This document shows positions 37,301 through 44,513 of a DNA stretch of 64,000 bases, in pieces (the first letter of the stretch is position 1; every line of letters starts with the position of its first letter). This stretch comes from Pseudodesulfovibrio sp. 5S69 (GTDB taxonomy: Bacteria > Desulfobacterota > Desulfovibrionia > Desulfovibrionales > Desulfovibrionaceae), in the NCBI RefSeq assembly GCF_037094465.1, contig NZ_CP146609.1:3281501-3345500 (forward strand). The letters run 5' to 3'. Below the pieces are notes generated by a model. The model had not been told where the DNA came from and ran no database searches. It saw nothing but the letters and a program-made list of their open reading frames with translations. Both the position numbers and the translations under genes were made by a program.

Positions 37301-37424
37301 CGGCAAGACCCTGGCCCTGCCGCGGTCGCGCTATCTGAGGGAAATCCCCGAGGAGCTCCTGACCAAGTCCACCCTGGCCGCCCGCAAGGTGACCAAGGAA
37401 AGGCAACTCGGCCTGCTCGACTAG
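34326..37424 (+). CDS. EndoQ-like PHP nuclease fused to UvrD/Rep helicase
   Basis: A 1032-residue two-part protein. Residues 1 to about 400 match the endonuclease Q type of PHP nuclease: DLHIHSRFS (H9, H11), GTGDFTHPEW (D43, H46), VPAHIWTPWFS, ISNSDAHSGEKLG (about 220) and a four-cysteine-type zinc site (CGVS at 282, CPVCG at 298-302). From about 460 on it is an SF1A helicase: Walker A AGPGTGKTQ (about 481), DEVQD (about 646), GDPKQSIYGFRG, and motif VI GMTRARRNLYLSYA. EndoQ nicks DNA 5' of uracil, hypoxanthine or xanthine, so the fusion could nick and then unwind at deaminated bases. It stands next to a MarR efflux operon with no functional link. Confidence 0.88.
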   Translation: MERFTADLHIHSRFSRATSKKLTIRNLAAWGRLKGLSVLGTGDFTHPEWLAEIEEQLEDNGKGLFTLREPGGLEKEVPAFDGEIPGRTRFMLQTEISSIYKRGGKVRKVHNLVYMPNLDAVRRFNEKLGQVGNLASDGRPILGLDSRDLMDLVLETHPQAFLVPAHIWTPWFSLFGSKSGFDSIRECFGDYADEIFAMETGLSSDPEMNWTWSELDRIRLISNSDAHSGEKLGREANLFRGEISFEGIYRALRGEGLGHKFLGTVEFFPEEGKYHMDGHRKCGVSMDPHETIARDGICPVCGKPVTVGVYNRVLELADREEPVQPAGAPGFVSLIPLKEILSEVLGVGAGSKKVDHLYMQLIREFGNELDILQRAPAEDLSRFSCHLAEGITRMRDGQVIRKAGFDGEYGVISVFSEKERTQIKNGATLIHIPRPEVRPDPALTASCKAVSRPKTEAVPLAYNDAQQAAIDAGPGPVLVLAGPGTGKTQTLMGRVERLMDEGVPPKRILALTFTRRAAQEMRDRLHALRGENADMPQAGTLHSLCFDYWKHAYSETPIVVPEGAAKKLFAEVNPEFAGKNLDHYWNKYILAREQLTELPDDLSEAHISYGNQKNHWDLVDYTDLLEFMLEQSGAPTFHMPYTHVLVDEVQDLTPLQLAVVRGIAGQSGEGLFCIGDPKQSIYGFRGAVSDVEAHLKGIWPDIELVTLIDNYRSGQTILDGAGNLFPEAPRLIARKDVTATMHMFEAPDAMREATWISDKIKGLIGATSHSIVDNEGSGDLAPGDIAVLVRFKALIPVIEKALKRAGVPVSTPELEGFWQEPRVAAILKAAEQFLGMTLSGVEDTIEIPDHILAKGPVGLAAYLSETPPFDQFFWESRQFKELRREFDRRGGWQGLVNWVSLQTELELVRRTAEKVQIMTLHASKGLEFEAVFMPACEEGILPFAGMDLLTAKVTLTPGRGQRFSEERRLMFVGMTRARRNLYLSYARSRQLYGKTLALPRSRYLREIPEELLTKSTLAARKVTKERQLGLLD

Positions 37425-37564
37425 AGAAGAAAGCGGTAAAGCCCGCGTTCGTAGACCCAGCAGACGTTGCGGGCCGCGGACCGGGGCAGGCCGATTCGAC
37501 GCAACCGGCAGAAGACATGCAGGGGGTTGAACTTATGTTGGAAATATTCGCGAAGCGTGGTCAT
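37421..37564 (-). CDS. Small basic protein of unknown function
   Basis: A 47-residue peptide rich in Arg, Tyr and Phe (EYFQHKFNPLHVFCRLRRIG, then VCWVYERGLYRFLL). I believe similar short proteins occur in related sulfate reducers, but I cannot verify this. GAGG lies 8 bases before the ATG at 37564. It is convergent with the helicase gene and the two share a CTAG, which is the stop of both. A longer reading from a TTG at 37612 is less likely. Confidence 0.55.
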   Translation of the reverse strand: MTTLREYFQHKFNPLHVFCRLRRIGLPRSAARNVCWVYERGLYRFLL

Positions 37565-37577
37565 ATCCGAAACCTCG

Positions 37578-37607
37578 GCAAATCGTTCATCGTGCTGAAC
37601 GATTTGC
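37578..37607. promoter_or_regulatory. 12-bp perfect palindrome between divergent genes
   Basis: GCAAATCGTTCA (37578-37589) and TGAACGATTTGC (37596-37607) are exact inverted copies around TCGTGC. It lies 14 bases from the start of the small minus-strand gene and 10 bases before cbiR. Without a T-tract it looks like an operator or translational hairpin rather than a terminator. Confidence 0.5.
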
Positions 37608-37617
37608 TGCAATAGCC

Positions 37618-38466
37618 ATGCCCCGAGACTCTATGTCAACGAAACCGGCGGGTTCCCCGGACCGATACGGCCGCGACCGGGAAAATAGTGCGCAATCCGC
37701 CCCCCTTTCCGTGCGCGAGGTGGAGCAAAAATGGGACGTGCGCTTTCCTTTTCCCCTGGCCGCGCCCTCGGCCGTGCTGCCCGCGGGCCTGGCCGAAAAC
37801 AGCGCGTACCTGGCCGACTATTTCCCGGAAATCGCGGTTCTTTTCTTCGAGACCGAGGCCTGCCTGGCCTATACGGATGAGGACCTGCCCGCCCACCTCG
37901 CGGACCTGCCCTGCTCCTGGCACGTGCACATGCCGCTGGACCTGCCGTGGCATGCCGGGTTCGAGACCGCCTGGCAAAAGATTGACGGGCTGCTGGACAA
38001 GATCGCCCCGGTCTCGCCCGGAGCCTACGTGCTCCACCCGCCGGACGCGCCGGACATGCTCCTGCCCCTGGCCGCGCGGCTGCGCGACAACGGCGTGGAC
38101 CCGGCCCTGTTCCTGGTCGAGAACATCGGCTCGTGCAGCCTGACCCCGGTCTGGGACGAGGTCGTGGAAGGCGGCTTCTCGGCCTGCCTGGACATCGGGC
38201 ACATCCAGGCCTACGACCAGCGCGATGTCCTGCGACTGCCCGGCCTGTGGGAGCGCGTGCGCATGCTCCACGTGTACGGGGCCGAGCGGGACATGCGCCA
38301 CTGGCCCCTGCGCGAACTGGACCCTGTGGGCCAGGTCCTGCTCAAGACCATGCTTGAGCGGGCATCAAACTTCACCGTGACCCTGGAGGTCTTCGGCCGG
38401 GCGGAGTTATTCGACTCCCTGGACCTCTTCGGCCAGTTGTTCGCCCGGTGGGAGGATGAAAAATGA
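37618..38466 (+). CDS. cbiR: Cobamide-remodelling phosphodiesterase CbiR
   Basis: A 282-residue protein with the AP-endonuclease-2 TIM-barrel pattern of CbiR: SWHVHMPLDLPW, YVLHPPD, LFLVENIGSCS, ACLDIGHIQAY, RMLHVYGAERDMRHWPL and VTLEVF carry the expected metal-binding His/Glu/Asp residues. CbiR cuts the nucleotide loop of imported cobamides so that the lower ligand can be exchanged. Its 4-base ATGA overlap with cobU, which re-activates the product, supports this role. The start (37618 or 37633) is uncertain since neither has a strong ribosome site. Confidence 0.82.
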   Translation: MPRDSMSTKPAGSPDRYGRDRENSAQSAPLSVREVEQKWDVRFPFPLAAPSAVLPAGLAENSAYLADYFPEIAVLFFETEACLAYTDEDLPAHLADLPCSWHVHMPLDLPWHAGFETAWQKIDGLLDKIAPVSPGAYVLHPPDAPDMLLPLAARLRDNGVDPALFLVENIGSCSLTPVWDEVVEGGFSACLDIGHIQAYDQRDVLRLPGLWERVRMLHVYGAERDMRHWPLRELDPVGQVLLKTMLERASNFTVTLEVFGRAELFDSLDLFGQLFARWEDEK

Positions 38467-38972
38467 TCACATTGGTGCTCGGCGGCAACAAATCCGGAAA
38501 ATCCGATTTCGCGCTGGATTTGCTGGCCGAATCGGCCGGTCCGGGGTTGTTTGTGGCCACGGGCAAGGCCCGCGACATGGAATTCCGCGAGCAGATTCGG
38601 CGCCATCGCCAAAGCCGGGGCCCGGGCATTGAAGTCGCGGAAGTGGCCGAGGACTTGCCTCAAGGGCTTCAAAAGGCTAAATTGTCGTTTCCGGCCGTAC
38701 TGGTGGATAGCCTGGATTACTGGTTGTTCGCCTGTCGAGAGGCCGGATGTGAGCCGGTTAAGATCGAGGAATTCTTGGAAGTTCTCGACAACTGGGGCTC
38801 CACGGATTTGATACTTGTCTCCTGTGAGACAGGGCTTGGGCCGCTGCCGGCAGGCAGCGGGGTCCGGGCCTTCGTGCGGAGCCTCGGCGCGCTCAACCAA
38901 GCTGTCGCCGTGCGGGCCGACCAGGCGTTCCTGGTGGCGGCCGGGCTGCCGTTAACCCTGAAACAGGGATAG
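38463..38972 (+). CDS. cobU: Adenosylcobinamide kinase / phosphate guanylyltransferase
   Basis: A 169-residue CobU. The P-loop is GGNKSGKSDFA; the guanylylated histidine lies in FREQIRRHRQSRG; the VLVDSLDYWLF strand corresponds to the Walker-B-like region. It phosphorylates and then GMP-activates cobinamide for nucleotide-loop assembly. Translationally coupled to cbiR (ATGA overlap), it forms a two-gene cobamide salvage unit. It is on the short side for the family (about 180). Confidence 0.88.
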   Translation: MITLVLGGNKSGKSDFALDLLAESAGPGLFVATGKARDMEFREQIRRHRQSRGPGIEVAEVAEDLPQGLQKAKLSFPAVLVDSLDYWLFACREAGCEPVKIEEFLEVLDNWGSTDLILVSCETGLGPLPAGSGVRAFVRSLGALNQAVAVRADQAFLVAAGLPLTLKQG

Positions 38973-38975
38973 TAC

Positions 38976-39971
38976 GTGGCACTATTTCGACAACTTGACG
39001 AACAGGTTGAGCAACTTCTCAGCCTGTTCAAAAAGGAAGACAACTGGCTGATCCTCATCAACGCCGACCCGGACGCACTGGGCTCGGCGCTGGCCCTGAA
39101 ACGGATCATGACCCGGCGCGTGAACGCCGCGGCCATCGCGCAGATCAACGAAATCAAGCGGCCGGACAACCTGTCCATGATCCGCTACTGCCGGATCCCC
39201 ACCCAGAAGCTCATCCCAAACCTCGCGGCCCAATACGACAAATTCGCCCTGGTGGACTCCCAGCCGCACCACAACCCGGAGTTCAAGCAATTCGACTTTT
39301 CGGTGGTCATCGACCACCATCCGATCATGCAGGACAACCTGGTCCAGGCCGACTATGTGGATATCCGGCCCAAGTACGGCGCGGTCTGCACCATGATGAC
39401 CGAGTACCTGTACAACATGAAGATCCGCCCGGCCAAACTGTTGGCCACGGCGCTCATGTACGGCATCCGCTGCGACACCAAGACCTTCGAGCGTGAATTC
39501 ATCGACGCGGACATGGCCGCCTTCAAGTATTTGAGCAAGTTCGCGGACTCCAAGCTGATGAACCGCATCAGCCGCAGCGAGTTCCACCTGGACTGGATGC
39601 GCTACTTCTCCCGCGCCTTCTACAACCTGCGGCGCATCGGCCACGGGCTGTTCGCCCACTGCGGCAACGTGGACAACCCGGACATCCTGGTCATCGTGGC
39701 CGACTTCTTCACCCGGGTGCACAACGTGGCCTGGGTGGTGGTCTCGGGCACGGCGGACGACAAGCTGGTCTGCATCTTCCGGGGCGACGGCCTGCGCCGC
39801 GACATGGGCACCATGGCCCAGAAGATCATGAACGGGCTCGGCTCGGCCGGCGGGCATAAACAGGCCGCCCGGGCCGAGGTGGAGCTGACCGAACTGGACG
39901 GCGTGGACCCGGAAATCTTCATGCTCAAACGCCTCGGACACGGCCGAAAATCCTCCATCCACAGAATCTAA
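38976..39971 (+). CDS. DHH-family phosphoesterase (NrnA-like)
   Basis: A 331-residue DHH/DHHA1 protein: INADPDALGSALA (motif I), FALVDSQPHH (II), VVIDHHPIM (the DHH motif) and the DHHA1 motif GSAGGHKQAAR. Such enzymes break down short RNAs, pAp or cyclic-dinucleotide products. GTG start, 3 bases after the cobU stop. It precedes polA by 18 bases, so it may be in the same transcript. Confidence 0.88.
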   Translation: MALFRQLDEQVEQLLSLFKKEDNWLILINADPDALGSALALKRIMTRRVNAAAIAQINEIKRPDNLSMIRYCRIPTQKLIPNLAAQYDKFALVDSQPHHNPEFKQFDFSVVIDHHPIMQDNLVQADYVDIRPKYGAVCTMMTEYLYNMKIRPAKLLATALMYGIRCDTKTFEREFIDADMAAFKYLSKFADSKLMNRISRSEFHLDWMRYFSRAFYNLRRIGHGLFAHCGNVDNPDILVIVADFFTRVHNVAWVVVSGTADDKLVCIFRGDGLRRDMGTMAQKIMNGLGSAGGHKQAARAEVELTELDGVDPEIFMLKRLGHGRKSSIHRI

Positions 39972-39989
39972 ACCCCCACCCCCATATCT

Positions 39990-42662
39990 ATGTCGTTAAA
40001 AGAACGCCTCAATTTCGATAAGGACCCGGTGTACCTCATCGACGGAACCGCCCTGCTCTATCGCGCTTTCTACGCCCGCGCCGACCTGTCCCGCTCGGAC
40101 GGGTTCCCGACCAACGCCATCAACACGGTCATGCGCGTGCTCATGAACCTGCTCAAGGACGAGAACCCGAACCACATGGGCTTTCTCATGGACGGCAAGG
40201 GGCCGACTTTCCGCAACGCGCTGTACGACGAGTACAAGGCCAACCGCCCGGCCATGCCCGAGCCGCTTCGCGACCAGGTGGAGCCCGTACGCCGGGGCGT
40301 GGAGCTGCTCGGCATCAAGCTGCTGGTCTCCGAGGGCGTTGAGGCGGACGACTGCATCTGCTCCCTGGCGGGCCGCTACAAGGCGGACAGGCCGGTGATC
40401 ATCCTGGCCACGGACAAGGACATCAAGCAGTGCCTGGACGACCGGGTGGTCATGGTCAGCCAGATCGGGCGCAAGGAGACCATCCACACGCTGGACTCCT
40501 TCCGCGAGGCCGAGAACATGGAGCCCGCCACCTGGCCGGATTTCCAGGCCGTGATCGGCGACTCGGCGGACAATATCCCCGGCATCCCCGGCATCGGCCC
40601 GGTGACCGCACGCAAGATCTTCGCCGCCACCGGCCCCACCCTGGAGGAGGTGCGCGACAACCTGGGCAGGCTGCCCGACAAGCTGCGCGCCAAGGTCGAG
40701 CCCGAGCTGGACCAGGTCTTCACCTTCCGCGAGCTGACGCGGATGAAGACCGACAGCTGCGACCAGGACCTGGACTTCTTCCGGGTGCAAACGCCTGACC
40801 TGGCCGCGTTGAACGACTTTTTCGAGGAATACGAACTGCGCGGGTTGCAGCGGCTGCTGCCCAAGGACGCGGACACGGCCAAAGCCGCACCGGCCCCGCT
40901 GGCCGAGACGGTCAAGAAGGCGGCCAAGACCGCTCCGGCCGGAGAGAGCAAGCAGTTCTCCCTGTTCGGCGAGGCCGCCCCGGCCAACGAGAAGGCCGAG
41001 GAGCCCCTGGACGTGAACGAGGCCGCCACTGTGGACGATCTGCCCGACCTGGGCGGCGAGGACGTGGGGTTGACCTTCGAGGAAGAGGCCTTCTTCGTGG
41101 GTGTGAACGGCCAGGAGTACCGTTACACCGGCCCGGCCAAGGACCTGGTGCGCAAGATCGAGCACGCCTCGGTCATCGCCACGCCGAGCGTGCAGGACCT
41201 GCTGCGCGCGGACGAGGCGTGGGGGCACATCCTGTCGAGCCAGTGGTTCGACCTCAGCCTGGCCGCCTACCTGCTGGACCCCGAGGCGCGCAACTACACC
41301 TGGGCGCGACTGCGGCAGTCCATGTTCCAGGACGGCCGGGCCGAGTTCTCGGACGCGGCGCGCGAGCTGCACCCGCAGTCCCAGGGCCTGGCCGCGCTGG
41401 CCTACATGGCGTCCGTCCGGGGCCAGGTGGAAACCGCGCACCTGAACAAGCTGATGCGCGAGCTGGAAATCCCGCTCATCCCGGTGCTGGTGGGCATGGA
41501 GCGGGCGGGCATCGCTATCGACAACGGGGCGTTCCAGGAATTTCTGGACGAGGTCAACGGGCAGTTGGAAGAGCTGACCCGGACGATCATCGGCCACGCG
41601 GGCGAGGAGTTCAACATCCGCTCCAGCCAGCAACTGGCCGTGGTCCTGTTCGACCAGCTCGGCATCAAGGCCGGGTCCAAGACCTCCACCGGGCTGCGCT
41701 CCACGGCCAACCAGGTGTTGGAGAAAATCCGCGACCAGCATCCCATCGTGGACGCGGTGCTGGAATTCCGCATGCTCGAAAAGCTGCGCTCCACCTACCT
41801 GGAGCCGTTGCCCAAGATGGTCGGGGACGACGGCCGCCTGCACACGCATTTCAACCAGCTGGCCACGGCCACGGGCCGACTGTCCAGCTCGCAGCCGAAC
41901 CTGCAGAACATCCCCATCCGGGGGGTGCACGGTCCGAGGATGCGCGCCTGTTTTACGGCGGCGGACGGCAACCGGCTGGCCGCGGCGGACTACTCGCAGG
42001 TCGAGCTGCGCGTCCTGGCCCACTTCTCCAAGGACCCGGCGCTGATCGACGCCTTCAAGCACGACGAGGACATCCACGCGCGCACGGCGGCGCTGATCCA
42101 TGAAAAGGACATCGCGGACGTGACCGACACCGAGCGGCGCGGGGCCAAGACCATCAACTTCGGCCTGATCTACGGCATGGGCGTGCAGAAGCTGGCCCGC
42201 GAGTTGAAGATCAAACAGACCGAAGCCCAGGAGTTCACGGAAAAATACTTCGAGAAGATGGCCACGCTCAAGGCGTACTACGACACCATTGTCGAGGACG
42301 CGCTCGAACACGGCTTCGTGACCACCCTGGCCGGACGCCGCCGCCTCCTGCCCGAGCTCCACTCCCGCAACAACCAGCTCTCGTCCCAGGCCCGCCGCCA
42401 GGCGGTCAACACGGTCATCCAGGGCTCTGCCGCCGACATCATCAAGATGGCCATGGTCCAGGCCCACAAGGACAAACCCCTCAAGGAACTGGAAGCCCGC
42501 CTCATCCTCCAGGTCCACGACGAACTGATCATCGAGGCCCCCGAAGCCAACATCGAAAAGGCGGGCGCGCGCTTAATGGAGATCATGCAGAACGTCGCCA
42601 AACTGGACGTCCCGCTGAAGGTTGATATGGGTGTGGGGAAGAATTGGGCGGAAGCGCATTAA
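39990..42662 (+). CDS. polA: DNA polymerase I
   Basis: An 890-residue family A polymerase. The N-terminal 5' nuclease is complete (YLIDGTALLYRAFYA, ATDKDIKQCL, GDSADNIPGIPGIG). The central 3'-5' exonuclease fold lacks the DxE motif (TFEEEAFFVGVNG in its place), so proofreading is probably absent. The polymerase core has AADYSQVELRVLAHFS, RRGAKTINFGLIYGMG and LQVHDELIIEAP. It fills gaps in repair and removes RNA primers. A linker rich in Ala/Pro/Lys (about 290-350) joins the first two domains. Confidence 0.96.
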   Translation: MSLKERLNFDKDPVYLIDGTALLYRAFYARADLSRSDGFPTNAINTVMRVLMNLLKDENPNHMGFLMDGKGPTFRNALYDEYKANRPAMPEPLRDQVEPVRRGVELLGIKLLVSEGVEADDCICSLAGRYKADRPVIILATDKDIKQCLDDRVVMVSQIGRKETIHTLDSFREAENMEPATWPDFQAVIGDSADNIPGIPGIGPVTARKIFAATGPTLEEVRDNLGRLPDKLRAKVEPELDQVFTFRELTRMKTDSCDQDLDFFRVQTPDLAALNDFFEEYELRGLQRLLPKDADTAKAAPAPLAETVKKAAKTAPAGESKQFSLFGEAAPANEKAEEPLDVNEAATVDDLPDLGGEDVGLTFEEEAFFVGVNGQEYRYTGPAKDLVRKIEHASVIATPSVQDLLRADEAWGHILSSQWFDLSLAAYLLDPEARNYTWARLRQSMFQDGRAEFSDAARELHPQSQGLAALAYMASVRGQVETAHLNKLMRELEIPLIPVLVGMERAGIAIDNGAFQEFLDEVNGQLEELTRTIIGHAGEEFNIRSSQQLAVVLFDQLGIKAGSKTSTGLRSTANQVLEKIRDQHPIVDAVLEFRMLEKLRSTYLEPLPKMVGDDGRLHTHFNQLATATGRLSSSQPNLQNIPIRGVHGPRMRACFTAADGNRLAAADYSQVELRVLAHFSKDPALIDAFKHDEDIHARTAALIHEKDIADVTDTERRGAKTINFGLIYGMGVQKLARELKIKQTEAQEFTEKYFEKMATLKAYYDTIVEDALEHGFVTTLAGRRRLLPELHSRNNQLSSQARRQAVNTVIQGSAADIIKMAMVQAHKDKPLKELEARLILQVHDELIIEAPEANIEKAGARLMEIMQNVAKLDVPLKVDMGVGKNWAEAH

Positions 42663-42695
42663 AGATTAATTATTAGGTTAAGGATTTTTCCACCA

Positions 42696-43535
42696 ATGGT
42701 ATATAAAAGACAAAAATTGCTGCTCGCTATTCTTTTAGAAGCGACTTCAAAAATAACAATAGATGAATTAGCCGGAGCAGTTGCTGTCCTTAATTCAAAT
42801 TCCAGCACAATTGCCCATCAACATTTATTTGATTTTGTTGACACATCCAAGCCACGGTCTCTTCAGCTTGAAAAAGATGTTACCACATTAGTATCCAATA
42901 ATCTTATCACGACAGATGGTGACCGTCTTGACAACAAGCTGTCAAAAGAAGCTAGAGCCATTGCGTTCGAAATACCATTAGACGAGCTTGCTGAAATTAA
43001 GAAACAGTTACATGTATTCTGGGAACTAACCCCAAACGAAAGAATCAAAAAAGCGCAAGATGTATTAGCTCTCAAACCCTCCACACCTGCGTCTGTTGAG
43101 ACAATTTCAATTTTTACAATAGGTTATGAGGGTGACAGCATAGATAGTTTTTTCAAAAAAGTATTAAATGCGGGCTTGAAAGCTATTATTGACATTCGCA
43201 AAAACCCCATTTCTCGAAAGTATGGATTTTCGAAGAAAGCTTTAAAGGCTCTATGTTCTGATATTGGGTTAGATTATTATCACTTTCCTGAAGTCGGTAT
43301 TGCAACCGACTTGAGGAAAAATCTAAAATCAAATACAGATTACGAAACACTTTTCGAAAAGTATGAAGAAACTACGCTAGAGACAACCACAGAAAGTCAA
43401 AAAGAAATTATTATTGCACTTCAAAAAAAGCCATCGGTCTTGCTGTGTTTTGAAGCTGATTCTCACTTATGCCATCGTTCCAGGCTGGCTTCTCGCTTAG
43501 CGAAAGAGACTCACTTACAAGTACGTCATCTGTAG
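42696..43535 (+). CDS. DUF488 protein with N-terminal winged-helix-like region
   Basis: A 279-residue protein. Residues about 135-279 are the DUF488 domain: FTIGYEGDSIDSFFKKVL, IIDIRKNPISRKYGFSKKAL, YYHFPEVGI, and the cysteine motif LLCFEADSHLCHRSRLA. The first about 110 residues look like a winged-helix DNA-binding or interaction domain (QKLLLAILLEATSKITIDELAGAV). DUF488 has no settled function and is frequent in accessory and defence regions. The DNA is strikingly A+T-rich (23 of 60 bases G/C at 42721-42780, against 36 of 60 in polA at 42481-42540), so the gene was probably acquired. It starts 33 bases after polA. Confidence 0.82.
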   Translation: MVYKRQKLLLAILLEATSKITIDELAGAVAVLNSNSSTIAHQHLFDFVDTSKPRSLQLEKDVTTLVSNNLITTDGDRLDNKLSKEARAIAFEIPLDELAEIKKQLHVFWELTPNERIKKAQDVLALKPSTPASVETISIFTIGYEGDSIDSFFKKVLNAGLKAIIDIRKNPISRKYGFSKKALKALCSDIGLDYYHFPEVGIATDLRKNLKSNTDYETLFEKYEETTLETTTESQKEIIIALQKKPSVLLCFEADSHLCHRSRLASRLAKETHLQVRHL

Positions 43536-43556
43536 CGCAGCAATAATGGAGGGGTA

Positions 43557-44348
43557 ATGAGAGAACGCATTAAAGTTTTAATCACTGTAAAAACTTACCC
43601 CACTCCTTCATGGAAGCATTTTGAGACTGTCTGTACGGCTGGGGTCCGTGAAGACGGTTCTTTTATTCGTTTATATCCAATTGATTTCCGCTATCGAGAT
43701 GTTGTTGATCAGTTTCAAAAATACCAGTGGATTGAAGTCGATGTAGCTCCCGCTGAGAATGACCCCAGACCCGAATCATTTAAACCCTATATGAGTACAA
43801 TCGAAACGATTGGCCCAGTTCTTTCCACCAAAGACTATTGGGCGGAAAGAAAAAAGATCATTTTTCAAAAACCAATTAAATCCATGTGTGAGTTAAACTT
43901 AAGCCATGTGAAAGACTGTTCTCTTGGTTTAATCAAGGCATCAAGCATTGTCGATTTTCAAGCAATTCCTGTTGAGCGCGATTGGGTAGGAAAAGCGAAA
44001 GCCGCGCAAATGCAAATCCCCCTTCACGGCGAGCGCAAAGATTTAGAAAAAATTCCTTACAACTTTCGTTACATATATCGATGTACCGATCCAAACTGTA
44101 ATGGGCACGAACAAATAATAACAGATTGGGAAGTTGGCCAACTTTTTAGGAAGATGCGAGACAGCTATGGAGAAGATAATGCTTTAACTAAGGTGAAGGA
44201 GCGTTTCTTCGACTTTATTTGTGGACCTGGTAAGGATACCCATTTTTACGTAGGCAGGGTCAACCAACACTGGACATGGATTATTATCGGCTGTTTCTAT
44301 CCCAAAATAGAACCCCCAAAACCCCCAAAGCAACTTAGCTTATTCTAG
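43557..44348 (+). CDS. Hypothetical protein with C-terminal beta-clamp-binding motif
   Basis: A 263-residue protein of unknown function. It opens with RIKVLITVKTYPTPSWKHFETVCTAGVREDGSFIRLYPIDFRYRD, shown here as separate blocks: VLITVKTYPTPS, VCTAGVREDGSFIRLYPI. It has a possible metal site CTDPNCNGHEQ near 180 and ends in PPKPPKQ-LSLF; QLSLF at the very C-terminus is the consensus bacterial sliding-clamp-binding pentapeptide. GGAGGGG lies upstream, 21 bases after the DUF488 gene, so the two form an A+T-rich operon. A replication- or repair-linked nuclease or defence role is inference. Confidence 0.8.
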   Translation: MRERIKVLITVKTYPTPSWKHFETVCTAGVREDGSFIRLYPIDFRYRDVVDQFQKYQWIEVDVAPAENDPRPESFKPYMSTIETIGPVLSTKDYWAERKKIIFQKPIKSMCELNLSHVKDCSLGLIKASSIVDFQAIPVERDWVGKAKAAQMQIPLHGERKDLEKIPYNFRYIYRCTDPNCNGHEQIITDWEVGQLFRKMRDSYGEDNALTKVKERFFDFICGPGKDTHFYVGRVNQHWTWIIIGCFYPKIEPPKPPKQLSLF

Positions 44349-44361
44349 TACCCAGCCATCT

Positions 44362-44480
44362 CCTCGTCAGCCCTAGAAGCTGACGGAGCGGCGGAGCGGC
44401 TCTTCGATCCTGGGAGGGAGCGGAGCGGACGACTGGATCGGGAGCGGAGCCGGTCCGATCAGATTCTTGGGCCGACGAGG
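44362..44480. repeat. Inverted-repeat-bounded element after the A+T-rich cassette
   Basis: The 17-base arm at 44362-44378 matches the inverse of 44464-44480 at 15 of 17 positions. Inside are CGTCAGC/GCTGACG, GATCGG/CCGATC and several GGAGCGG repeats. No gene is apparent. It begins 14 bases after the stop of the clamp-motif gene and marks the return to G+C-rich DNA. Confidence 0.5.
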
Positions 44481-44513
44481 AAGGCGGCGGCGCTACCTCC
44501 GGCCCTTTTCTTT

